Source of the DNA: Cylindrodendrum hubeiense
Taxonomy: Eukaryota; Ascomycota; Sordariomycetes; Hypocreales; Nectriaceae
NCBI GenBank assembly: GCA_014621425.1
Contig: JAANBB010000357.1
Coordinates: 1-42,681, forward strand
Reading direction: 5' to 3'
DNA length: 42,681 nt
Below, piece after piece: positions 28,408-40,326 of the stretch. Made by a program: the position numbers and the translations under genes. The notes beneath the pieces were generated by a model that did no database searches, was not told the DNA's origin, and was given only the letters and a program-made list of their open reading frames with translations. Each line of letters opens with the position of its first letter. Positions within the stretch are counted from its first letter, which is position 1.

Positions 28408-28800
28408 TCACGCCTTTCGTGATTTGCCCTTCTTCTGTGGGCTCCTCTCTTTACTCGCCCCTCCCTTTCTCACTTCCTTCCCAGAATCGTCTTCTTTCAC
28501 GGGTTTGCTGATATCCTTGTTCGCGCCGCTCATCTCCAATGGGTCCGTCCCTGTCCCGCCTTTCTTTGCGCTCCGGGCAGCTGCCTCCTCCGGCTTTGGC
28601 TCTTGGGCGTTGAATGCAACATCCGGGCGGTCCCTTGCGATATCTTCGTCGCGGCCGGACTTGGTGTGCTCACTCGTGCCTGTACGGAGTGACTCGCGGT
28701 CTTGTGAGTCTTTGTACGGGAGGCGGGTGAGGGGGGAGTTGTGGATGGGTCGTGTGTTCGCTCTCGCAGTCCGGAGTACTCTGCGGAGTGGTAACGACAT
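28408..28800 (-). CDS. Small conserved fungal protein with probable mitochondrial presequence
   Basis: This is an intronless frame of 130 residues. The N-terminus MSLPLRRVLRTARANTRPIH is rich in Arg, Ser and hydrophobic residues without acids, as in a matrix-targeting presequence, with a possible cleavage site before residue 25-30. The remainder is hydrophilic and probably disordered: DSQDRESLRTGTSEHTKSG, then DVAFN, then a LEMSGANKDISKP motif and a Lys-rich tail. The SQDRESL..TKSG and SGAN blocks look like those of small uncharacterised ascomycete proteins, which supports a real gene, although I cannot name the family. Function is unknown. The start codon is the first in-frame ATG, and upstream sequence is non-coding. 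Confidence 0.7.
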   Translation of the reverse strand: MSLPLRRVLRTARANTRPIHNSPLTRLPYKDSQDRESLRTGTSEHTKSGRDEDIARDRPDVAFNAQEPKPEEAAARSAKKGGTGTDPLEMSGANKDISKPVKEDDSGKEVRKGGASKERSPQKKGKSRKA

Positions 28801-31800
28801 GTTGGTGTATGAGAGATAATCTAAGGGTAGAGCTGAGAACAGATACTCCAGTTACGTGTGAAGAAAGATGATTAAAAAATTGGCCCACGACAGCGTTTAC
28901 AAAAACGGTGGACGTCCGCTTTTGGAGACTGGTGATTGTGCTAGCATTGATGTTTGACGTCATTGAGTGGTAACAACAAGTACATGCAGTCGTCATCGAC
29001 GTAACCACGATGAAGGTACGTATTTTGTTTGCAGATCATCATGCCATTTGATAGATTTGGAGGCTCTAATTGAATAACAGGAGGTCTAGTCCAGCCATCA
29101 TTAAGCTTCCCACGATAGAGTCACGGGCTACCCTACACTACTCCCAATTCATGTAAAAGTATATCGAATTCTAATAAGGTTTCAAAAGTTAGTCGAAGGT
29201 AGTTTGGTACTGAGGATCTACGAACAGTCAGAATATGATACGAACTATGCTGGATTGTGTGCTAGGTTTCCGCAATGCGCTTCGTAAGACCTAAATTCTC
29301 ATCAGTAACCATAACTTGCCTGCACACCTATGAGGGCCCGAGATCACAACTCGTTGTTGACAGCCATTTACATACTATTAGACGCCTCCAAACACTTTGT
29401 TCTACAATACTGCGACAGATTCCTGCAATTTGCCAATGAGTGGACTTGCATTTCCTTATCACCTTGGACCTTGGTCTCCCACCTTTTCCTCAGTATTATA
29501 TTTCGCGTCTATCAAGGCACCGGCGATGTCCACTCAAGTTTTATTGAGCCCCAGGTCGTGAAGCAATACCAAGGCATGGATCGGTAACGTTCTAACGGAA
29601 TCGCTGGCAATTTGGCATATTCATATTTTGATACCCTTTCTACCATGCCATATTTGGGCACAATGATACAATTCGGCAGATCTGGGTTAGGCAACTGTAT
29701 TCGGGCCCAGTCTAAGCTAATTCGACATGATGATACAAAGACATCACCCTATATCTCAACTCAGACCGCCTACAACTGGCATCGCCTTGAGACCAAAGCA
29801 AACCTACCCAAGGACTCCGGCAGGCATAATTGGGTACATCTCCCAAGAGGGCACCCACCAGCATAGAAGACAGAGACATGGCCGATCGCCTTGTCTTACA
29901 GAGCTGAGGGTGTGCTGGCAATGTGTCCGTGCCCGAGATCACTTGACCCCGTTAGACTCCTAGCCAAGTTTGCATGAGCGAAACCGAGAAGCGAATTATC
30001 GGAGCTCAGCTTTATCACTGACCTGGCGATGTACTACGTAAGCCCAGAGATCAAGCATCATATCTTCTCCGTAACTGTAGTTGTTTGACCTACGTTTCCC
30101 CAGACCCGAACTAGCCGGGACCGACAATGCTCTGGCGGCGGGCCGATGTCTTTGAGCAATGGCCCGGTCGGTGGTTCTGGTCTGTGGTCCCGAGGGAGCC
30201 TGTGCTCAAGACGCCAGATCCGCATCAGCCGCGGCCTTTTCCCCCTTGGCGGCTGCCGTGGAGAAGGGGTGAAATTACGAGCCGTCTGCTGTGTCCTCCG
30301 TCTGATCAAAGCTTTGGACTAACTGTACACGATGGGTTGATGGTTTACGTCGGAGTGTCGGTGGCCTGCGTATCAACGGAACCGTGCGTACAGTAGCCAG
30401 CTGTCCCGTCCCGCCTGTAGTCTAACGAAATCCCATCAAGGAAAGCAACTGTTGAAGGGTTGGGCACTGTTGGCACCCAGCTGCCGTATTGTCAGACGCT
30501 TGCGGCTTTGTTTGCCTGCTGAGCAGTCAAAGCGCAGCCGAGAGGGTGCGACAGAACTAGTAACGGCATGCTCGACGGCAGCGTATTTCCCCATCAGAGC
30601 TGAGAATCAAGAGTTGCCGTGGCATGGATATTACATTGTATATTCTACATGACGAGATTGAGGCCATCTGGAGCCGTTAGGGGGCCGTGCAGTTACTGGT
30701 TCTCTCCACGGGCCATCTTTCTCTAAATCGAGAGGTTGAGGCAGACCAACAGCTGCACTGCACCCGGGGGATCAATCTAAATGCCAGCGACGATCACGAT
30801 ATCGCCAGCCACATTTGATCGGTCAATTGTTGCATCGTCATACGGAGCTGGTTGACCCACCTGCCCACCAACAGGTCGTGTGTGTCTTGCGCTCAGGCGA
30901 TCAGTCGTCTCGGAGTGATGAGACATGTCACATCGAGAAAAAAAAAATACAGACCATACATTGGCTTCAGTACATCGGGAAGACCCAGATTCCCGTACGG
31001 CCGGAAATCAAGTTAGTGTTGGTTGTTGGCGTTGGCTGTTGCCGGCGGCATCGCCCGAGAGGCGTCAATGAAGCTTGCGACGATGTTAATTGCTTCTAGA
31101 ACGATTCCGTGTCAGTTCCTAGTGATCACCGCCCACGAAGCCCGATTGGCTGGGAATGGTGCAAGGGTTCCATTGTTCGAGGTGAGCTGAAGCCCTGAAC
31201 CAGGGCCCCTCTCAGACCAATCTAAACCACAAAAACCCTGGCGCGCCAACGTCGTGGGCGATTGTCGGGGATGAACCCTGCACGGGCGTCCCGGAGGAGC
31301 GGACAGAGGTCTGGAACGATACTTGACAAACCCCAGCATTTTTCACATGTCTCTGTCATTTTGACAAGCCCCAAGCCCTGGGCCAGGGCGGTTGGTGGAA
31401 TGCATAAGCCATTCCTGAAAGTGATAGTGACGATGCCCGGTTTCAAAGGTCAGCGATAACCGCAGCTCACCCAGGGCATGTTTCAGCATCCAGTTAGGCG
31501 CGGGTGCGGCGTCAAAGAATAGGAGGATCGACGGGCGTGGGTCAGACGAACATTGTGATCATGGAGGGCGGGTCCCCCCTACGACACGTCAGGTCAGCCC
31601 TGGAACATATCCCGGAACGTATCCTGGAACGTAGGGGGACAGGTCGCAGGTGTGAAACGCAAGACCTGGAAATACGGCCGGGAAGCTATGGCTTCTGGAA
31701 GAGGTCGGCTGCAGAAAGAGGCGGCGCCGTTGGGCAGGGGAACCAGGGCAGTTATTTGCTTTTTGCTTTCACCGTTAAGTCATCTCACGCAGTTCCGTCC

Positions 31801-34800
31801 GACTGGTACTGGGACAGTACCTACGGCTTGTACTGTACACCACCTGATGAAATGGGGTTGAGGTGAGTGATGTTGCGTGTGCGGGAGGATGGAGGGCATC
31901 AATCCAAGTTCTACTGGACCACTTAGATGGTAGGTCCCGCCCACCCGTTTTGCAGTATCCATATTGTCCCGCGGGCGTTGGTCAATCGCCGAGGAGTCTA
32001 GTCCGCGGAGTAGACGGGTCAAGTGCACAGTACGGAGTGCGGATTACTGTATTGTATCCGTATGTCCCAGAATATCTCCGAGGATGACGAAAGGGGGGGG
32101 GGAGATGAGTAGCCGCTGCGGGCATCTCCGTCGCTTATCTGCAAGTCACTGTACTGTACTCCGTGTTCTGTAAGGGCCCCATGGATGATGGACGATGGAA
32201 GGCTTCCAGAAAGGGGCAGGGTCACATTGCAGATCACGCAGCCGGTAGACGATGGAGTTCTGGAACCGATGCAAATGAGAGTACCGTGATTGTGTGCAAA
32301 GGAGGTGTGTCGTGTCGTTCATCTCAAACCGAACAGGGACTGGAACAAAGGGGGCGGAAGGCTGGACCAAGGGACCAAGGCGTACAAAGTACATAGGTTC
32401 CTGAGCATGTTGGTTGGGTTGATGGCGATTAACATGGCGGTCGGGATGCCATGCAAGGCCCCGATTCCCCGAACGGGCCGCGAGCTGCGAATCGGCTGAT
32501 GGGGCGTTGTAGGGCGTTGTAAGGCAAAGATGGCGGCGGTGGGATAACTGACCAACAAGGCCGATTCCAGATCTCCGAGACGCTGGCCTAGGGGCCGAGA
32601 GGACGATCGCCGCGTGCCCGTGGCCCGGCGTGCGTAGTGACGGCCACAGCATGGCCCAGGCTGAGGGCCAGTGGCTTTATGGCGGACGCCATGTGTTGAG
32701 ATGGGCGACGGCGATGGCTACGGCGACGGCTAAGATGACGTTGCGGGTGGAGGTGAGGGGGCCGCCTCGACGGTTAGGACGGTGTCTAACAACATACCGG
32801 AGTGGGCAGTAGCCTCGTTGCTCACCCGTCCAAGACATCGGATCTCTGTGCTCGACAGGGTAAGACAATGCTCCGGACGGAGCAACGCTATGCTAAGACA
32901 GCGGCCCAGCTTAGTCCATGTACGGCCTACACTTCGTACGCTGTACGGCACGGTGGCAGAGGGCACAGGCGAACGGCCGGAGGATGGGCGGAGAGCGGGC
33001 GGCCACCCACCGGGCCCCAGTCTCCAGATTGGGTTGCGTCCAGCGTGTGGCTGGCCTCTGTCTACCGAGGGTGATGAGGCCGACGATGGTGGCCCATGGC
33101 ACCATGATTGGCGGAGCAGGCTCTGCAGGGCCACTACCGATTGACCGAGAGGCAAGCCAGCAAGCCAGCCAAGGGACATGCCGCCCGTAGCAGTGAGCAT
33201 GGTAGCACGGTAGCACGGTAGCAGCACGGTAGCACTCGTCGAGCTTCCCACCCCTTCGTCCTAACTTCCTAAGTTTTAGGGGGCGTCCAGCGCTACTCCC
33301 TTCCGGTCCTGGGCGGGCGCAGCGGCCTCTTTTTGGGGGGTGATGGCCAAATGATGCCAAAAGGGAGCCAGATGGTACCGGACGGTCACCGTCTTGGCGG
33401 TTCTGGCCGGACATTGGACATTGGGCGCTGGACAAAGGCAAGCATGGGAGCCTTTGCCGTCGAGGCGGCTCACTTGTCGCCGGCGGGGGGCGGCGTGTGG
33501 GCGGCGTGTGGGCGGGCGTATGGCAACAGGGACCCTTTCCAGCCAAGCTCCCGTCGGGCATGCCGACGACACTGTTTGGCCTTTGAATCATGGCTTTGCT
33601 GTGGCTTCCCGCGATCGACAGGAAACAAGGAGGAAAAAGAAAGAAAGAGGAGATTTGACGAGATCTCGAGGGCTAGCCGAGGCGTGAAGCGTCTGCTACA
33701 CCCGTGTTCCTTCCTTTCCTTCTCTTCTCTCCGCGTCGTTCAGACGTCGGTCGTGCTGAGCATGGTGGCAAGGCTCCCGTCACGAGGAGCGCCATGATGG
33801 GCCTAAATGCTGCCATGGGCCTAGTGAGTTAGTGGAAGCCGGACGACGGCGGCACGGCAATAGTTACATCGTGGCAAGCCTTGTCACAAGCCAGACAAGT
33901 GTGATTCTAATGAGTCGCCCAATGTGTCAGGAATCACTTGCACTGAATCGGGACGTGTGGTAAGCAGCCAGGGAGTCAGGGACTGGATGAGGGTACATGT
34001 TTAGGGAGGCACCGTAACGCTGAGCCCCCAGGTACATCCACTTCCACGCGGTGGACGGCCCCCCCGCCAATGTCCGGGGCGTGATGGGCTTTCAACTCAA
34101 GTCTGAGCCAGAGCCAGAAACGAGAGCCGCAGAATGGACCGGGAATAATTACAAGACCTGGCCAGAGAGAGGGAAAGGATAGGGACATGATTCGATTACT
34201 CATTCGTGCAAATCACCCACGCACCCTGCATATCGCGACCTGTACGTATCCGTCCTGTCCTGCGGGCATGCAGAGCAATCTGCGGTCCTGCACTCGGTTC
34301 TCCGTGCAAGGCGATAAGTAGCATCGTCCATCGCAAACCAATCGCTGGGAGCACTGCCGTTCGTCGTGTCCCTGGGCACGGATACTGGACACGGATACTG
34401 GACACGGAAACTGGACAGCAAGGAAACGGGGTTGTAAGCCCGGCCGGCGGCGGGCCTAGGCATCTAGGTCTAGGCTTGTGGAGCTGCGGTGTTGTTGTCG
34501 TCGTCGTCTCTGGGAGACGGCCAAAGGAAATGCCATGGCTCATTACTCGATATCCACGATCCAACTATCGATCCATCCGCCGACCATCCCCCATCCATCC
34601 CCCATCCATCAGCCCATCTCTGGCTAGCCTCTCCGAGACGGTCCAGAGCCCAAGCTCTTCCATGCTGTTGGGTTGCTTGGGTTGCTTGGGTTGGCTTCGA
34701 GGCCGAAAAGAGGCGGGCATCAATTACACATGCAGCCCATAAGGCCTAGGCTTGGCCGTCAACAGTCGACGGTTCGTGGCCCACGCAGTGGACGACGTAG

Positions 34801-36469
34801 GCTCGGTTCGGTCCCCTCATCCCCTCATCCCTGAAAGCGTGGCCCCCTGCAACCCCCTCAGGCAGGCTGCAGGGCCCCTCGACGGCTGGGCTCAGGGCAG
34901 CGCGCAGGACGGCGCAGGACAGATCAAACCGGCAGCCAGCAGCAGGCCAAGAGCCAGGAGCCAGGAGCCAGGCGCCAAGTCGTCAGTGAGTAGCACGCTC
35001 CTCCAACGCCGTCATCTCGTACACCGTACACAGGTATCTTGGTGGTACCGCGCATACTGCGTGCCTAGGTAGGTAAGGTAGTGAGTGGCACCGTACTTGC
35101 GTACCAACTTACTCGTCGATTCATTCATCAAACGTGGTCGTCCACCCCTGCTCTCCCGTCCGTGCTCCCCCTCCCCCCGCCCACCTCAGTTACAGCATCA
35201 CTGAGAGCGCCACTGGTCCTGTTGTACCTTGTCTGCCCGTCTGTCCTGCTGGCCGCCCCCTTGCGCAAACTCGGGGTGGGATCATCGTTTCTTGACGGCG
35301 TGGCTTTCGTTGTGGTTTTTCCTGCTGCTGGTCCTCCCCATTGAACTTATTTGGCCATTGACCGGGCATCCAGAGGAACGAGAGTCCCGTCTTAATTACT
35401 CCTTGCTGCCCTCTCTAGTGCTGTCCCTTGCCCTCAGTACCTTGCTGCTTCTGGTACCTTGCCTCTAGTTAGCACCTTACTTGCCGTGCCTCTAGTACAG
35501 TAGGTAGTGCCTGCCCGCATACCTTACCTACCACCTACCACCTACCACCTACCTGCCTACCTTACCTTGCCTACCTTACCTTGCCTCCCACCTTCACCCT
35601 CCCACCTTCACCCTCCACTCCACAGGTACAACTACGCAAAGACCCTCCCTCCAGGGCTCCTCCCAACCCTCAGACCCTCCAACTCGACCGTCCATCCCCC
35701 TTCCCTCCACGTCTTTTTCTCCTTCACTGCGACTACTCCGCACGAACTTCCTTCTACACCACGTCTGCTGCGGTGCCCTCGTCCGTCAACGCCACGCCCA
35801 CGCCCACGCCCACGCCCTCGTTTACGCCTACGCCAACGACAGCGCCAACCCTCACCGGCGTGCAAGCCATAGCCCTCAAAAGGCCCTCGCACAGTTCACC
35901 TCCCAGTGTCCGCCTCCCCCCCTCCTCGCAACAAGTCACCACCACCGCCAAGTCACCAGTCCCCTTCCCGAAGCTGCCTGGTACTCCTCTCCTCCCGCCA
36001 GCCACCACTACTGAGTACCTCCACCGACGACATCCCCAAAAGCGACCGATCGCCAAACTGCACTATCGAGCCGATCTCGCCCGTGGTTCCGCCGCCGCCA
36101 GTTCAAAACCCACCTCAAAGGTCCAGGCCCAGGCCGACTACCAAAAGGTGCCACAGTTCAACTGCCGCCCAGCCTCTCTCGCCTACAGTCTCCTCTCTGC
36201 CTCCCCTCGGTTTCCTCCCTTTGGCTCCAGGTCCGAGTCGTAGCCTGAGTCGTCGCAGTCCGAGTCGCAGCGGCTCCGTCATTCCTCCCCTCTTTTCTCC
36301 CGCTCGCATCCTCCCTCTCCCCTACCGCATACTACGTACAGTGCACCCGTCGCATAATCACCACGGCGCTCCGACTCCACTCTTGCTCGCCCTGGCCTCG
36401 AATCTCAGCATGGTGCTTTGCTACCAGTCACGATAATTCTACGTCGTCCTCCGCATCGAGACCTTCACG
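28801..36469. other. 7.7-kb gene-poor interval with short tandem repeats
   Basis: No gene can be supported. Open frames here (for example 32146-32652 and 32911-33591 minus, 35581-36243 plus) lack domains, have low-complexity or Arg/Pro/Ser-heavy translations and overlap others on both strands. Visible structure includes CTGGAACGTAT-type copies (about 31598-31632), a run of 11 G near 32093, GTAGCACG repeats (about 33200-33232), ACGGATACTGGAC repeats (about 34378-34415), GGGTTGCTT repeats (about 34669-34693), CACCTAC runs (about 35527-35556) and ACGCCC repeats (about 35791-35815). From 35500 on, the sequence is strongly pyrimidine-rich and is probably promoter or 5' UTR of the kinase gene. Confidence 0.5.
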
Positions 36470-38735
36470 ATGGGCAACGGCCAAGGAAAGCCCGTCGACC
36501 TCAATGGCGAAGGTACGTGATTCAACATGCCCATCTCCGTTCTCGATCCCAATCCGCAGCCCGACCCCTCTCCTCGCCTCTCCAGTTCCACGCCAACCAT
36601 CCTGTCTCCCACGTGTGCCGTGCATGGTGCGGCGTCCTTCCCGCCCTCGCGCCCCCGCCAATTGACGAGAGGATTACGACTGCCAGCACCAGCGAGATGC
36701 CGACGCGGCAGGATCGATGATAATTGCCAGTCGTCTTATTGAAACACGCTGACTCCTTTGCTACAGTAAACCTCAATCATTTCCGCCTCTTGCGTGTCGT
36801 CGGCCGAGGCGCCTTCGGAAAGGTGCGCATCGTCGAGCGCAAAGACACCAACCTGGCATTTGCCCTCAAGTACATCCGCAAAGATGAAGGTACGTCGCTG
36901 CATCCATCCCCTTCTTCGTCCTACCGACTTCCTCGACTCCTGTCCCACCACCTGGGTCGCACACTCTTGTCTCCGACAATGTCTTGTCCTTCCCCACGAA
37001 GCGCCCGTTACTAGTCATGCAATCTATTTGTTCCGAGACTGATCCCCCATCACAACCACAGTCGTACGATCCGAGAGCGTCCGCAACATTATCCGCGAAC
37101 GGCGAATGCTCGAATATGTCAACCATCCCTTCATTTGTAACTTGAGATACAGCTTCCAGGATATCGAATACATGTACGGCCCCTACCAACCCCCGCAGAG
37201 ACATGTCATGTTCGTGGCTTACAAGTTGCAATAGGTACCTCGTGGTTGATTTGATGAGCGGTGGCGATCTGCGATTCCACATCTCAAGGAAGACCTTCAC
37301 CGAGGAGGCCGTCAGGTTCTGGATCGCCGAGCTGGGCTGTGCCCTAAAGTATATTCACACCCAGAACATTATCCACAGGGACGTCAAGCCGGATAACGTC
37401 CTCCTGGACTCCGATGGCCATGTCCATTTGACCGACTTTGTACGTATCGGTGCCTCTGACCGCCATGGCGAGCCTGCTAACCGGAAATCAGAATGTTGCG
37501 TCGGATGTTGTTGTTGGCAGGACTCTGACGAGCAAGTCTGGTACACTCGCCTATCTTGCCCCCGAGGTGTATGCTGGAAAGGGATACGATGTTCGCGCAG
37601 ATTGGTGGTCTCTGGGTGTTCTATTCTACGAGTGCATCTACAACAAGGTATGTTTCAAACAGTTGCTCTAACTAGGCCGCACAATTGCGAGTCTCATCGG
37701 ACTCTCTCATGCTGCATGACTGACATGACGACAGCGACCTTTCGATGGAGGCTCCGAAGGCTCCCTCAGCTCGCAAATCCAGGCCGCCAACCCCAAGTAC
37801 CCTGTCACGCAACCACCAGTCTCGCTAGCCTGCCTCTATGCCATTGGCTCTGCTCTCGACCCCAACCGAGAAAGTCGGATGGGATCGACGTGGGAGAGCT
37901 TCATCAACCACGAGTTCTTCAAAGTTTTTGACTTTGATCACCTTGAGCAGAAGCGAATCGAGCCCATTTTTGTCCCCTCCTCCGAGAAGACCAACTTTGA
38001 CGCCACATATGATCTGGAAGAACTACTCCTTGAGGAGGCACCTCTTGAGGCTCGAGCTAGGCGCCAGAAGCCCAGAGAGCGGTTAAAGGATGATGCAACC
38101 GACAAGGAGATTCGCGAAGACGAGCTCTATCGGATGATTGAGACCGACTTCCAACCCTTCGACTATACGGTGGCTGCCTATATGAAGTAAGCTGGCTTGT
38201 TCTTGGAATCCCCGCTACTTGTGCTAACAGCAACAGGATTACGCAAGCCGCGGAAGGCGGCATTAATGAAGAAACCCATTCCCACCCTCACCCCGAACAT
38301 GACCAAACTCCCCAAGCCATTACAACCGATGAGGCAACACCTATGCCCACGACAAATGGGTCATACCAATCCTCTCCTCTCAACCCGAGCACCAGCAACG
38401 AGAGCAGGCAAGGCCGTCCAGTCCGACCGGCTCCGCCTCCGCCACCCTATCAGAACGACTTCCGCGCTCGACACCACCCCATCATCGCCGGTCAACGTGT
38501 GACAAGCCCCACTGGAGGTGTTCAGGTGACACTCGATGGAGGTGGTAGCTGGTCTGAGTTGGCGCGCCAGGACGCCACTCTGCCTACTGATGCCAACAAC
38601 ACCGCCGATGGCAAGAATGAAGGCTCAGGCGGCATGTTTGGATTCCTGAAATCCAAGAAGGGCCGGACCAACAGTCCGAAACCGAAGGAGAGAGGTGTTC
38701 TGGGCAAGGAAGGCGCAAGAGTTGTCATCGGCTAG
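36470..38735 (+). CDS. YANK/STK32-type AGC serine/threonine protein kinase
   Basis: The gene is predicted as join(36470..36512, 36767..36889, 37062..37173, 37235..37439, 37492..37647, 37735..38186, 38237..38735), 529 residues; all six introns have GT-AG ends and frame continuity. The N-terminus MGNGQGKP has Gly2 and could be myristoylated, as suggested for animal YANK kinases. Kinase landmarks are GRGAFGKV (27-34), Lys49, the helix-C region [17 protein letters not shown] (catalytic Asp142) and TDFN, where the usual DFG is DFN (Asp160-Phe-Asn162) as in the YANK family. [23 protein letters not shown] and a C-terminal AGC-tail-like segment around the [15 protein letters not shown] and TDFQPFDY region follow. 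The remainder is disordered and ends with a basic KSKKGRTN stretch. Substrates of fungal YANK kinases are largely unknown. Confidence 0.92.
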
Positions 38736-40326
38736 AGAGAGGTCGTGGCTCACTATGACTCACTTGCGTATCGGCAACGATGGATTAATACCCGGCCTTA
38801 CGACATGACGCCTGAACAGGGAGCCAGTGGGTTTCGTCCCAGCAGGTTTCCGACCTCGGCCGACAGACACAGCACAGCTCCCGTGGTATTATTATAAGGA
38901 TTGGGTTCTGGCAGCAGTTATAATCACGAAATTGCGGATGCTTGGATGATCTACCTATTCGAAGAGCATGGAACAGAGAGAGCCCGACGGAGGGGACCGA
39001 AAGAAGAGATCAACGACGAGCAACGACCCCCTATCTCAATCATCGATTCGGCGTTCGGTCATGGTTTACGGCTGCACGCCGCGTCACTCAAGGCTAGACA
39101 GAGACTATCTTTCATGGAGCAGCTGCCGACTTGTCAGCAGAAGTCGGAAGACAACAGAGACACGGCATATACGAAGCTGTTTATCCACCCCAGACATCTA
39201 TACACACACATACACCACGATGTACTGTAACCGCGGGGGCGTTCTTCATCAGATGGGAACCTTTGCCCTGTATTTTTTCTCTACTTTGTTGTCAGGTTGC
39301 ATGTCTGCAAGTTCTGAGTTGAATCATCACATAGCTAGCAGTTTGGGACGTATGTAGACGGGCGGAAAGAGGCGGGACATGGGAAGAAACGGAGGGAGGC
39401 AATGTTGTCTGCTACAATTTTTTGTTGATCTATTTGATCTTGAGAGCTCATTAGGAATAATACCCCTTTTCAAACTTGAAGTTTGGATCCTGTCGTTTCT
39501 TCATGATGAATATGACGTGCATGCTAACCGTTTACGAGAATTCGCATAACTGGACTTGGTGGTGATGTAATGCAACATATGGATGAATAGTTAACATGAC
39601 ATGAGCACCGAACAAACAAACACCCGGAATGAGAGGCCATGAAATAAGACGTCAAGAACAAAGTATTGAGGGTTAGTCCAGGCTCGATACCCGTCTCGAG
39701 CGTCTTGTACAGCACAGGGATTGATGGAGGACCTGGTAAGAGTTGCCAGTAAACGCATAGCACTTGTATGGGAGATTGTTCCTAAACACTTCTCGATCTC
39801 TCTCGTGTCCTTACTGATGTACACACGACTGGTTTGTCATTGGCACTAACGTACATGAAGATCCCGATTAAGGAATTGCTGCCGTTATTACTACCCCTCC
39901 GTCCTCGTGTCATCCAACTTCGCTTCCCTTGTGCTCCCAGTCATTGAACGCAAACTCATCACTCAAATACTCGTGGCGAAAGCACTATAGGTCTGGAGAT
40001 GAAGGAAAAAAAAGCAACAAAGCCAAAAGAATGAATGGGTAAAACCCCAAATCATAAGGTGGCAAAAAAACCCAGATATCATAGCATCTGACCGGTTGGT
40101 TCCATTGACGGCGAATGCGTGCAATATGCCTCATATGGCCAACCCTCCCTTCCTTGGGTACGAATAAACCCTGCCATTTGATTCATGAAAAAAAGAAGAA
40201 AACAAACCATCAATGTGTTTTCCGAACCCGTCCCTTCTGTTGTAAACGCCATGGCCCTTTGTTTGCTCCCGTTCCGGGGTTTGCTTGTAATGTACAGCCA
40301 TCCATCGAGTATATCGACGTCATGGA
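38736..40326. other. Convergent 3' intergenic region
   Basis: This 1.6-kb spacer lies between the kinase and AP-1 stop codons and presumably contains long 3' UTRs for both. Short A runs occur at about 40008-40016 and 40189-40200. Short frames inside have no recognisable content. Confidence 0.5.

Noticed and set aside
32911..33591. 226-codon minus-strand frame in the gene-poor interval
   Set aside because: Pro/Arg/Ser-rich, no domain, overlapped by equally long frames on the other strand; long open frames are expected by chance in GC-rich sequence.
35581..36243. 220-codon plus-strand frame before the kinase
   Set aside because: Pro/Thr/Ser low-complexity from CCT/ACC repeats; better explained as pyrimidine-rich promoter or 5' UTR.
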